Positions 31,613 to 39,761 of a DNA stretch of 64,000 nt are shown here, piece after piece (the stretch's first letter is position 1; each line of letters opens with the position of its first letter). Origin of the DNA: AV69 sp963742315 (GTDB lineage Bacteria; Verrucomicrobiota; Verrucomicrobiia; Chthoniobacterales; UBA10450); the NCBI GenBank assembly GCA_963742315.1, contig CAVULE010000015.1, positions 372,001-436,000 of the forward strand. Reading direction: 5' to 3'. Made by a program: the position numbers and the translations under genes. The notes beneath the pieces are model-generated. The model searched no databases. It was not told the origin of the DNA and was given only the letters and a program-made list of their open reading frames with translations.

Positions 31613-32569
31613 CTACTTGCGCGGTCGCGCCTGCCGCCGATTCGCGGGTACACTCCTTCGGCTCCTCGTTACGGGCTTCCTTGTGTTGGCTGCCTCAAAC
31701 AAATGCCGAATGCCGTGTTCCAACAGTCCGACGGCCCTCTCCAAGGCGCCGAGTTGTCCAACCCGCACTATCGCGACGGACATGTGCAAATCAAATGATC
31801 GCGGGCGCAACACTTCAACCTTGTCGATGGAAATTGTCCTGGCAATAAAGCGAGCTGGCAGCAGCCCGACTCCATATCCCGACTGAACAAACTCCAGCTG
31901 CAGATGCATGTTGTGGATTTCAGCCGCAATCATAGGGGTGAAGCCGGCACGGTCCATCTGATCGATAAGGTTTGCCCGAGCCTTGCACCCGGGCGGATTG
32001 AGCACCCAGGGTGCTTTGGCTAAGCTTTTCCAGTCGGCGTCGATGTTGCCTGCCGCGCCTTGAACGATCTCCCAACGGTCCGCCGCGATGATATTCGTCA
32101 GAAGTGGTGGAGGGGCGATTCTACCTTCGGGCAAAAGCACAGCTGCAACGTCGAGCTCACCCGCCAGCAGCCGGTTAAATAATTCACCCGTGAGCTCGCT
32201 CAACAGCCGCAGTCTGACCTTAGGGTATTTTTCCGTCAGCGCCCGAATAGGTTCGATAAGCGCCCCCTCGGCCAGGGGATGGGCGAGCCCGATGCGCAAG
32301 AGGCCGTGAGGTTCGGCGTCGCGCGACGCAAGAGATTTCAGCGCCCCCGTCCGCTGCAACAGATCTCGCGCTTGTTCAAGAACCCTGGAGCCCAGCGAGT
32401 TCAGGCGCGGCGGCTTTACCGAGCGGTCGAGCAACTCAGCACCCAATGCAGCCTCCAGCCTCTGCAGTTGCCGGGTTATAGCGGATGGTGTCCGGTGTAG
32501 ACGATCGGCTGCACCGGCGATGGACCCGGCCTGGGCAAACTCTACGAGGGCGCGTAAATCATCGAGCAT
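31613..32569 (-). CDS. LysR-family transcriptional regulator
   Basis: The 318-residue protein begins MLDDLRALVEFAQAGSIAGA with winged HTH DRLHRTPSAITRQLQRLEAA. It continues with an effector domain (LRIGLAHPLAEGALIEPIRA, LLAGELDVAAVLLPEGRI, VQSGYGVGLLPARFI). The C-terminal 20 residues are unusually basic (TRSRRSVPANRRQARPRK). It is divergent from the ADOP permease gene, with repeat copy 2 between them, and so may regulate it, though ADOP genes are rarely LysR targets. GGAGGCTCC overlaps its ribosome site (GAGCATGGGAGGC on the plus strand). Confidence 0.92.
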   Translation of the reverse strand: MLDDLRALVEFAQAGSIAGAADRLHRTPSAITRQLQRLEAALGAELLDRSVKPPRLNSLGSRVLEQARDLLQRTGALKSLASRDAEPHGLLRIGLAHPLAEGALIEPIRALTEKYPKVRLRLLSELTGELFNRLLAGELDVAAVLLPEGRIAPPPLLTNIIAADRWEIVQGAAGNIDADWKSLAKAPWVLNPPGCKARANLIDQMDRAGFTPMIAAEIHNMHLQLEFVQSGYGVGLLPARFIARTISIDKVEVLRPRSFDLHMSVAIVRVGQLGALERAVGLLEHGIRHLFEAANTRKPVTRSRRSVPANRRQARPRK

Positions 32570-32586
32570 GGGAGCCTCCTAAATTA

Positions 32587-32686
32587 CTCCTAAAACCTCT
32601 TCCCAACGAATAGCAGAATCGTGCGAAAATGGCAATATCATTGTGATAATAATGAACTTGTGGAAGTGTCGTTCTCCGTTACAAAA
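32587..32686 (+). repeat. 100-bp direct repeat, copy 2
   Basis: Near-identical to 30515-30614 and in the same orientation. It lies between the LysR start and the ADOP permease start (32704). The TATAAT of copy 1 is TATCAT here. Homologous recombination between the copies would delete about 2.07 kb carrying the exported protein, the PhzF remnant and the lysR gene. Confidence 0.9.
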
Positions 32687-32703
32687 GAGCAAGAAACAAA
32701 ACT

Positions 32704-35193
32704 ATGGAAAATCTCATCGCCGATTTGCGCTATGCTGCGCGAACACTTGTAAAGACGCCGGCTTTTCTTCTCGTTAGCGTGATGACTTTGGCGCTGGGAA
32801 TTGGTGGCAACATCGCCATCTTCACGCTCGTTCAGGCAGTCCTTCTCCAGCCACTGCCATTTCCTCAGCCGGAGCGACTGGTTCGAATTCTTGACAATCG
32901 CGCCGGCGCCAGGGATGTCGGCATGTCCGTGCCGGAGTTCGAAGATTTGCGCCAGCATTCGGACATTTTTGAGCAGATTAGCGTGATCTTTCCAGTCCCC
33001 ACCGCTCTAACCGGTGGCGAACGGGTTGAACGCATCGAGATGCTCGGCACGAGTCCGAGTTATTTTGACATGCTGCGGGCGAAACCCGCATTGGGACGTG
33101 CATACACCCAAGCAGATTGGGTCCCAGGTTTTTTGGATCCCGTGGTGATAAGTGACGCATTGTGGAAACGACAGTTCGGCGGCGATCCAAACGTGATCGG
33201 CAAGAGAATTCGCTTGGACGAGGATGGCTACACCATCATCGGGGTGATGCCGCCTGATTTTCGTCATCCCGGTAAAGGTCTTAGCGGTGATGTGGAACTT
33301 TGGGTAGCCGCAGGATTCGTTGCTGCGCCGTTTCCGGTCCCGCCGGTTCGAAGTGCCCGATTTCTTCCCGGCGCTATCGGACGGCTGAAGCCCGGATTGT
33401 CCATCAAGGAAGCGCAACAAAGATTGGATGCGTTCGTTAGGCAATCACAGCAGAGCTATCCAAATGACTATCCTAACCAGTCACGCTGGGAGCTTCGAAT
33501 TGAGCCTGTGCAATCGAGTCTTACCGGCGAGGTGCGTCCAATGCTGATCGTGTTGCTGGCCGCGGTAGCTTTCGTTCTCCTAATCGTGTGTGTGAATGTT
33601 GCCACCCTCCTGATCGCACGCTCGTTGACGCGAATGCGCGAATTTGCGATTCGTCAGGCGCTTGGAGCCTCCCGCTCTCGACTTGTGCGTCAGGTCCTGA
33701 CCGAGAGTGTGCTCATCTCTTTGACCGGCGCGGCGGCAGCTCTACTCGTCTTGCAATTCGCCCGCGACTCGTTGCTCGCGTTGCTGCCTCAAGAGATCCC
33801 TCGGCTAAATGAAATCCATGGCGATTGGCGGCTAATCGCTCTGGCCCTTGTGCTGTCGGTCTTCAGTGGGATTCTGTTCGGGCTAGGTCCGGCATTTCAC
33901 GCCACGATGACCGACCCAAATCACGATTTGAAAGAAGGCGGCCGCACCGGCGGACAACATGGGATTCGTCAAAGCCGCTCCCGGGCAGCGCTGGTGATGT
34001 TGGAGGTCGCTTTGTCCGTGGTCTTGTTGATCAGCGCAGGATTATTGATCCGGAGTTTTTCGGCGATGCTTCGCGAACGACCGGGCATTGATCCGCGCGG
34101 TGTAACTGTCGCGCAAATCTGGATCCCGCGGCCAAACAATCCCGACGCCAATCCTTATTTGAATCCGCCGCAGCGCGGGCGACTCGCGCGCGAATTAGTT
34201 CAGCGCTTGGAGGCCGCACCGGGTGTGCAGAGCGTTGCGGTTGGTTTGACCACAAGTGTTCCATTCTTGAGCACACGTGCGCTCAATTCTAGGAATTTGA
34301 TCGCGTTCTCATTTCCAGACAATCCTACCTCCGCCCAGGAAGAGTACACCGCTGATTTCGGCGCGGTGAGCCCAAATTATTTCGATCTCCTGAAGCTTCC
34401 GCTAAGGAAAGGACGCGTCTTCACGGATCATGATGATGATATGGCAACCAAAGTTGTCGTTGTGAATGAAGCGTTCGCACGAAAATTCTTCCCGCAGCAA
34501 GATCCAATTGGACAACACGTGCGAGACACCGGCAGAGACACTGGCAGGGCAACCACCGCCTCTGAAATTATCGGCGTGGTCGGCGATGTGCGAGACCACG
34601 GGTTGGATCAAGCGCCAGAACCACGCTTATACGGATCGATTCTTCAGCGCTCGAGTCAATTGTTTGCAGTCTTTCTTCGCACCTCTGCGAACCTTACCAC
34701 GACAAGACAGCTCGTGACGCGCACTATGGAGCAAATTGATCCGGAGCTTCCAGTCTACGGCGTAACGACCATGAATGAGTTGATCTCCAGTTCCATGGCA
34801 CGACGTCGATTAGCTTTATTTCTTATGTCCACATTTGGTTTCCTGGCGATGTTTCTCGCCAGCCTGGGCATTTACGGCGTCACCGCTTTTCTGGTGAAAC
34901 AACGCGTCCAGGAGTTTGGCATTCGGATGGCTCTTGGTGCGCAAATCCGCGATATTTTGCTCCTTGCCGTTCGCCCCGGATTAGTTCTCGTCTCGATCGG
35001 CGCGGCGGCCGGTCTGGTGGTTTCAATGTTTGTCACGCGTCTTATGTCGAGCTTGCTGTTCGCCGTGTCCTCCACCGATCTGTTTACTTTTGTTACTGTG
35101 CCGTTTGTCCTTGCCGTTATCGCCGTGATTGCGTGTCTAATTCCAGCGCGTTATGCCACGCGAATCTCTCCTGCTGAAGCCCTCCGGCATTAG
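32704..35193 (+). CDS. ADOP-type duplicated ABC permease (MacB/FtsX-like)
   Basis: An 829-residue protein of two tandem MacB/FtsX permease halves. The first starts LIADLRYAARTLVKTPAFLL with TM1 VSVMTLALGIGGNIAIFTLV, a large periplasmic MacB_PCD domain, and a TM2-3 block with MREFAIRQALGASRSRLVRQ. The second has the same order, with FGIRMALGAQIRDILLLAVR and a final helix before ARYATRISPAEALRH. The paired ALGAxRxxxxxQ motifs are the FtsX signatures. ADOP proteins lack their own ATPase and are expanded in Acidobacteria and some Verrucomicrobiota; the substrate and ATPase partner are unknown. No ATPase gene is in the window. The phzF-ridA pair follows 20 bp later. Confidence 0.95.
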   Translation: MENLIADLRYAARTLVKTPAFLLVSVMTLALGIGGNIAIFTLVQAVLLQPLPFPQPERLVRILDNRAGARDVGMSVPEFEDLRQHSDIFEQISVIFPVPTALTGGERVERIEMLGTSPSYFDMLRAKPALGRAYTQADWVPGFLDPVVISDALWKRQFGGDPNVIGKRIRLDEDGYTIIGVMPPDFRHPGKGLSGDVELWVAAGFVAAPFPVPPVRSARFLPGAIGRLKPGLSIKEAQQRLDAFVRQSQQSYPNDYPNQSRWELRIEPVQSSLTGEVRPMLIVLLAAVAFVLLIVCVNVATLLIARSLTRMREFAIRQALGASRSRLVRQVLTESVLISLTGAAAALLVLQFARDSLLALLPQEIPRLNEIHGDWRLIALALVLSVFSGILFGLGPAFHATMTDPNHDLKEGGRTGGQHGIRQSRSRAALVMLEVALSVVLLISAGLLIRSFSAMLRERPGIDPRGVTVAQIWIPRPNNPDANPYLNPPQRGRLARELVQRLEAAPGVQSVAVGLTTSVPFLSTRALNSRNLIAFSFPDNPTSAQEEYTADFGAVSPNYFDLLKLPLRKGRVFTDHDDDMATKVVVVNEAFARKFFPQQDPIGQHVRDTGRDTGRATTASEIIGVVGDVRDHGLDQAPEPRLYGSILQRSSQLFAVFLRTSANLTTTRQLVTRTMEQIDPELPVYGVTTMNELISSSMARRRLALFLMSTFGFLAMFLASLGIYGVTAFLVKQRVQEFGIRMALGAQIRDILLLAVRPGLVLVSIGAAAGLVVSMFVTRLMSSLLFAVSSTDLFTFVTVPFVLAVIAVIACLIPARYATRISPAEALRH

Positions 35194-35213
35194 ACGAACA
35201 AATATTTACGGAT

Positions 35214-36128
35214 ATGGCTGCCAGTTACGATTTCGTTCAGCTTGATGTTTTTACCCGAACGCCGCTCGCGGGGAATCCGTTGGCCATTTTCACCGACGCA
35301 CGTGGTTTGACCGACAAACAAATGCAAGCGCTGGCGCGAGAAATGAATCTTTCGGAAACAACCTTCATCCTTCCACGCGAACCGGAGGTTGAGGCTACCG
35401 ATGGGAAGAGAGTCCGCATCTTTACCACCCGGGAAGAATTGCCGTTTGCCGGACATCCAACGCTAGGAACTGCGCTCTATCTATATAGTACAACGAACAC
35501 GGCGCCCGATGAAATCGTGCTGGATTTGAACGTCGGGAAAATCCCTGTCCGATTCACTGCCGATTCGACCCGTGCCAGGAACAACCGCGCGGAGGGCAAT
35601 GTTTTTGGCGAGATGCGTCAGCGCGATCCTGAGTTTGGAGCGATCCTCCCGCTAGAGGACGTCGCGCGAGCGATTGGGATTGATGCGCGCGAAATTGCTT
35701 CGGAATGGCCGATCCAAGTCGTCTCGACAGGGTTGTCGTATGCGATTGTGCCATTCCGCAACTTGCACGCATTAGCTCACTTAGAGTTGAACTTTGCCCA
35801 GGCCGCTAAATTCCTGGAGAGTGCTGGGACGCGCTTCTTCTACCTTGTTTGTCCGGAACGGCGTCAAGATTCTCTTGAAGTGCGCGCGCGCATGTTTTTC
35901 TACGGCGGCGAAGATCCGGCCACCGGTTCAGCGGCGGGCTGCGCTTCCGGTTGGATGGTGAGATATGGAGTTGCAAACAGCGACGAGCAGGTGCTGATCC
36001 GCCAAGGTGTCGAGATTGGCCGGCCCAGTGAAATTTTTGTTCGGGCAAAACGGGAAGGCGATCGCGTCACGAACATCAGTGTTGGCGGACACGCCGTGGA
36101 ATTACTCCGCGGAACCGTAACCCTATAA
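35214..36128 (+). CDS. PhzF-family isomerase/epimerase
   Basis: A 304-residue PhzF fold of two hot-dog-like halves. It has FVQLDVFTRTPLAGNPLAIF at the N-terminus, the catalytic Glu at E48 in NLSETTFIL, RIFTTREELPFAGHPTLGTA, RMFFYGGEDPATGSAAGCAS and a tail matching QGVEIGRPSEIFV. Members isomerise small carboxylates, as PhzF does for the phenazine precursor; no other phenazine gene is present, so the role is general. It lies 20 bp after the ADOP gene and 29 bp before ridA. A decayed relative is at 31144-31500. Confidence 0.93.
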   Translation: MAASYDFVQLDVFTRTPLAGNPLAIFTDARGLTDKQMQALAREMNLSETTFILPREPEVEATDGKRVRIFTTREELPFAGHPTLGTALYLYSTTNTAPDEIVLDLNVGKIPVRFTADSTRARNNRAEGNVFGEMRQRDPEFGAILPLEDVARAIGIDAREIASEWPIQVVSTGLSYAIVPFRNLHALAHLELNFAQAAKFLESAGTRFFYLVCPERRQDSLEVRARMFFYGGEDPATGSAAGCASGWMVRYGVANSDEQVLIRQGVEIGRPSEIFVRAKREGDRVTNISVGGHAVELLRGTVTL

Positions 36129-36157
36129 CGATTGATGAGCTCTAAGTTGAGGAAGAA

Positions 36158-36535
36158 ATGAAAACCGTGATAGCAACAGATGCCGGAGCCAGGCCGGTTG
36201 GTCCGTATTCGCAGGCAATTCGGGCAAATGGATTGATATTTGTCAGCGGTCAAATTCCATTCGACCCCGAAACCGCTGCAATTGTCGATGGTGGTATTGC
36301 CGCACAAACCGATCGCGCTCTTCGCAATGTCGCGGCGATCCTGACAGCCGCAGGATCAAGTATGGACAAAGTGGTGCGGTGCACCGTCTTCCTAACGAAC
36401 ATGAGCGATTTCAGTTCAATGAATGAAGTCTACGCTACTTTCTTTCCCGAGAATCCACCGGCACGAACAACAGTGGCAGTGGCACAATTGCCGAAGGATG
36501 CGCTGATTGAGATCCAAGCAACTGCTGTCGAGTGA
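36158..36535 (+). CDS. ridA: RidA-family reactive intermediate deaminase
   Basis: A 125-residue RidA/YjgF trimer-forming protein with RPVGPYSQAIRANGLIFVSG at the N-terminus, QTDRALRNVAAILTAAGSSM, and the closing motif PPARTTVAVAQLPKDALIEI. R103 in that motif corresponds to the arginine that binds the 2-imino acid substrate, so true RidA deaminase activity (clearing enamines/imines from PLP enzymes) is likely. GAGGAAG ahead of ATG 36158 is a fair ribosome site. It follows phzF by 29 bp. Confidence 0.93.
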   Translation: MKTVIATDAGARPVGPYSQAIRANGLIFVSGQIPFDPETAAIVDGGIAAQTDRALRNVAAILTAAGSSMDKVVRCTVFLTNMSDFSSMNEVYATFFPENPPARTTVAVAQLPKDALIEIQATAVE

Positions 36536-36687
36536 TGTCTCGCCAGATAAAGACGATTGGCATCGTCATTCTGCGCTGGCGCCGGAGAGAAGTGAGGAAG
36601 TCGGAAAGCTAAGTCCTGACTGGGCCGCGCATCAGCGTCTTCATTGGGAATCGGCCATCAATTCCGTTCTTAAGAAGGAACTACGCC

Positions 36688-37092
36688 ATGACTGATGTGG
36701 AGCTGACTCGCGCGTTGGAACGTGGCGAAGTCGCAAACCATGACTTTCGACACGCGTCGCATCTGCATGTCGCGTGGGTCTATTTGACCGAATCTTCGTC
36801 AACAAACGAAGCCGCCTGCAAAATGCGTGCGACGCTGCGTCGATTCGCATCTTCCCTGGGTCACTTGGAAAAGTATCCCGAGACCATTACGCTTTTTTGG
36901 ATCCATTTTCTGGCGCGAGAGCGCGCCATGGCCACTGACAAAAGTCTCGAGCAAATAGTTAAGGCAAATCGACAATTACTCGAAAAAGACTTCCCACTTA
37001 CTTATTATTCGCGACAGTTGCTCTTCAGCGATCGCGCACGAGAGTCGTGGGTCGAGCCAGACCTGAAATATTTTCTTAAAGATGTCTTTTGA
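36688..37092 (+). CDS. Conserved protein of unknown function (HDFRHASHLxVAW)
   Basis: The 134-residue soluble, helical protein has a conserved N-terminal block NHDFRHASHLHVAWVYL, a middle YPETITLFWIHFLARERA, and QLLFSDRARESWVEPDLKYF near the end. I recall a widespread uncharacterised family with the FxHxxHLRxAW and ETIT motifs. The two histidines and the glutamate could bind metal, but nothing is proven. AAGAAGGAACTAC ahead of the ATG gives a ribosome site. The 150 bp before it contain only short out-of-frame scraps. A cupin gene follows 24 bp later. Confidence 0.75.
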   Translation: MTDVELTRALERGEVANHDFRHASHLHVAWVYLTESSSTNEAACKMRATLRRFASSLGHLEKYPETITLFWIHFLARERAMATDKSLEQIVKANRQLLEKDFPLTYYSRQLLFSDRARESWVEPDLKYFLKDVF

Positions 37093-37116
37093 GCTTCGTT
37101 CATCCAAAAAGAAACT

Positions 37117-37440
37117 ATGATTCACGTCGTCAAACCTAAAGAAGCCAAGCACCGAAATTCATTTGGTGTTGCCTTCGATCTCCTGGCCATTGGGCCACAG
37201 TCGATGGTCACCAAGATGCATTACCGAAAAGAGAATGTAATCCCGTTTCACTCGCATCCGAACGAGCAGACCGGCTATATTCTCTCGGGTCGCATCTGTG
37301 TGCTTACACGCGACTCACGACACGAACTGGGTCCCGACGACACCTACGCCATCCCGGCGAACATCGAGCACAGCATCGAGATCATTGAGGACGCGGAGGA
37401 GGTCCAGGTGTTCACGCCGCCACGGGAAGATTTCCGCTGA
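37117..37440 (+). CDS. Small cupin-domain protein
   Basis: A 107-residue single cupin: VIPFHSHPNEQTGYILSGRI with H45 and H47 as metal ligands and Glu/Gln following, then YAIPANIEHSIEI with H85. The Glu that usually completes the first motif is at the NEQ position, so the metal site looks functional. No signal peptide is seen. It follows the unknown HDFRH protein at 24 bp and probably shares its transcript. Enzyme activity cannot be assigned. Confidence 0.87.
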   Translation: MIHVVKPKEAKHRNSFGVAFDLLAIGPQSMVTKMHYRKENVIPFHSHPNEQTGYILSGRICVLTRDSRHELGPDDTYAIPANIEHSIEIIEDAEEVQVFTPPREDFR

Positions 37441-37532
37441 TATCCATTAACACCTAATTAAGCGCTCCAGCCAAACGCTGACCGTTTAGAAGATTCGCAC
37501 ATGACAACTTCAATACGCAAATTGGCAGCAAG

Positions 37533-37958
37533 ATGCCTTTGAGCTTCGTTCATCCTGTGCACCGGGCGACGCATCGAATTGGCCTTTACCTAGATAAATT
37601 AGGTGAACCGGGCTTGACGCAAGGCGAAGCCCACTTCTTGGCAATGCTAGCCCATTCCGGGCCTGCGAAAGTGGCCGAACTCCATCGTGGCCTTGCTCAT
37701 AAGCGATCGACACTGACCAGCATTCTGGATCGGCTGGCGAAAAGGAACTTGATTACGCGTGAGGTCGGAAAAACGGATCGGCGCACGTTTATCGTCACAC
37801 TGACCGCGAAAGGTCGCAAACTTGCACACCGTATCAGCAGCCATTTGTTGGAGCTTGAGCGGCACGTCGCGCGAGGTGTTACCGCTGCCGAGATTAAGGG
37901 ATTCAAAAAGGTGGTGGCTGCCTTAGAGCAGCAAGCCCATTATCGGGCACAGCGTTAA
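37533..37958 (+). CDS. MarR-family transcriptional regulator
   Basis: The 141-residue protein has the MarR winged helix: LTQGEAHFLAMLAHSGPAKV, ELHRGLAHKRSTLTSILDRL as recognition region, and the wing KRNLITREVGKTDRRTFIVT. A C-terminal dimer helix follows (ELERHVARGVTAAEIKGFKK). MarR proteins usually repress an adjacent efflux or detoxification gene in response to phenolic ligands; the nearest candidates are the cupin gene upstream and LysR gene downstream. ATG 37533 has no strong ribosome site. Confidence 0.9.
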   Translation: MPLSFVHPVHRATHRIGLYLDKLGEPGLTQGEAHFLAMLAHSGPAKVAELHRGLAHKRSTLTSILDRLAKRNLITREVGKTDRRTFIVTLTAKGRKLAHRISSHLLELERHVARGVTAAEIKGFKKVVAALEQQAHYRAQR

Positions 37959-38101
37959 CGGAGTTGACTGTCAGTGCACCTTTTTTCGCGTGGCACGGAC
38001 AAGTGCCTGATGCTTCGGCCCGGGCTTTCGATGAAGCGCGTGAGCTGTTTCTTAGTCAGATGAAAATTGTCAGTTATTACCTACATGTTCGACCAATTGC
38101 C

Positions 38102-38298
38102 AAAAAGGTATCGAACGAGGCTCCGTAACCCCAGAAAACGGGCAGTTTTCTCCCTGGCCTGACAGCCAATGTTAAAAAGGTTCGGACCCCCTCGCTTCAA
38201 GGGCTCGGCCCAGGAGAAATCGACTTCTGAGATCTTCCGTTTCGGCTAAAGAAAAGCCTGAAATGACAAAAAGGTACCGGACCCCGTAGGCTCCGAGG
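38102..38298. repeat. AAAAAGGT-headed microrepeats in a 360-bp gene-free gap
   Basis: Three related units: AAAAAGGTATCGAACGAGGC (from 38102), AAAAAGGTTCGGACCCC (38174-38190) and AAAAAGGTACCGGACCCCGT (from 38268). The first and third also share GGCTCCG. The gap 37959-38322 has no coding frame. The third unit overlaps GTAGGCTCCG, which also ends the tRNA-like string at 30019-30050. These could be scraps of a dispersed repeat family. Confidence 0.6.
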
Positions 38299-38322
38299 TT
38301 TTCGTATTACAAAAATTCTGCG

Positions 38323-39258
38323 TTAGGCAGCTTCGTTCGATTGGCGGATCAAATTTTCCATCTGCTTTCTGATCGCCGGTCGCGACGCTCTCAGAATTTC
38401 CAGAAACGCCGGCACGGCGGGATTGTCGGAAGATTTGCGCCAGGCAACGCACAAAGGAATCCGACCTGATTTTGGAATGATGGAACGAATAACGACCGGC
38501 CGTTTCAGGCTCGCGACGCAACGAGGTACGATTGAGAGGCAAAGCCCACTTTCTACAAGAGTGAGGACAGTCGCCATGAAGTCCGGCTCATTTACGATGC
38601 GTGGCGAGAAGCCGGCTCGCCGGCAAACAGAAACGACTTCGTCAAACAAGGTTCGGGCCCCTTTGCGGTGGAATTGGACAAATGGCTCGCCCGCCAGGCT
38701 TTTCAGGCGCACTACTTTTTGCCGTGCCAGTCGGTGAATAGGACGCAGCGCAATTCCGAGTTCGTCCATGTAGACGTTTTCTTCTTCAAATTCTGCGCGG
38801 CGGTCTGGCGGTAGGTTTCTCGAGAAGCCCAGGTCGATCCGTCCGTCGTCGAAGGCGGCGAGCTGCTGGTCGGGAGTCATTTCATAAAGCTGTAGTTGCA
38901 CGTCAGGAAATTTTTGCCGATACGACTGTACGAGGGAAGGCAAGAACGGACCGGAGGCAGTGCCGAAAAATCCTATGCCCAAACTGCCGGTCTCCCCGCG
39001 TGCGGCGCGCCGCGCGATCTGACCAGCTTCCTTTGCATGATTCAGGATCTGCTCCGCCTCACGCAAGAAGACGCTTCCTGCCGCAGTAAGCTGCACAGTT
39101 CGTTTCGTGCGGAGCAGCAATTTAACGCCCAGTTCCTCTTCCAGATCCAGAATGGTTTGGCTGATCGCGGGCTGCGCCACGTGCAGGCGGCGGGACGCTT
39201 CGCTGTAGTTCAAGTGATGAGCGACGCCAACGAAGTAACGAAGATGTCGAAGCTCCAT
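38323..39258 (-). CDS. LysR-family regulator (BenM/CatM-like)
   Basis: A 311-residue LysR protein: MELRHLRYFVGVAHHLNYSE, HTH RRLHVAQPAISQTILDLEEE, then effector-domain blocks LGIGFFGTASGPFLPSLVQS, DDGRIDLGFSRNLPPDRR and VESGLCLSIVPRCVASL. The FFGTASGPFLP start of the effector domain and DGRIDLGFxR resemble regulators of aromatic catabolism such as BenM/CatM. It is divergent from a small CPxC protein gene at 39354, with a 95-bp intergenic region. No perfect dyad is seen there, only a loose CGCTT...AAGCG pair at about 39267-39297. Confidence 0.93.
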   Translation of the reverse strand: MELRHLRYFVGVAHHLNYSEASRRLHVAQPAISQTILDLEEELGVKLLLRTKRTVQLTAAGSVFLREAEQILNHAKEAGQIARRAARGETGSLGIGFFGTASGPFLPSLVQSYRQKFPDVQLQLYEMTPDQQLAAFDDGRIDLGFSRNLPPDRRAEFEEENVYMDELGIALRPIHRLARQKVVRLKSLAGEPFVQFHRKGARTLFDEVVSVCRRAGFSPRIVNEPDFMATVLTLVESGLCLSIVPRCVASLKRPVVIRSIIPKSGRIPLCVAWRKSSDNPAVPAFLEILRASRPAIRKQMENLIRQSNEAA

Positions 39259-39353
39259 AATAGACGCTTATCGCTAAATCCGATTACTACAAGCGAATCA
39301 TACGATTTCCGCGATGGCAAGAATGGAGCGATATAACTGGCAGCAAATCAGAA

Positions 39354-39611
39354 ATGAAAATGGATAACGGATCACATGGAGAACAAAGCTTGGGCTCGCG
39401 TTCTGAAGCGAAACTATCGGCTCGAACCTATGGCGAGTTGCAGCGGCAGCTACACAAAGACCTGCTCGCGCAGCACCCGGAATGGATCGACGCCGACGGC
39501 AACTGCCCTATCTGCAACGACTACGAACGTCGACTCGCCCAGCTGATTTCAATTTTCAAATCCCAAGCAAAATTACGTCGGGTCAAAAAGCCAGCCCGAG
39601 AAAAGGAGTAG
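39354..39611 (+). CDS. Small hypothetical protein with CPIC motif
   Basis: An 85-residue basic, soluble protein: LSARTYGELQRQLHKDLLAQ, HPEWIDADGNCPICNDYERR, LAQLISIFKSQA and a Lys/Arg-rich tail. The single CPIC pair could bind zinc as half a site in a dimer. I do not recognise a family. It lies between a divergent LysR gene and the crotonase gene and may be co-expressed with the latter. Confidence 0.55.
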   Translation: MKMDNGSHGEQSLGSRSEAKLSARTYGELQRQLHKDLLAQHPEWIDADGNCPICNDYERRLAQLISIFKSQAKLRRVKKPAREKE

Positions 39612-39761
39612 AACTCGTATGAAGTTAATCGTTAACTCGTTAATCAAACCGGAATTCTAAAAAGAGATCTGAAAATCGCGACGAAAGGAGCGAAATGAAA
39701 CCTAGAAACTAAACGGCAAAGTTGTTCAATGCCTTCCCAACCAAACAGAGAGGAGACTCCT

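Noticed and set aside
30515..32686. Composite transposon or IS element between the 100-bp repeats
   Set aside because: No transposase, no terminal inverted repeats and no target-site duplication can be seen.
35214..36535. Phenazine biosynthesis locus
   Set aside because: PhzF-like protein alone, followed by ridA; no other phz gene in the window.
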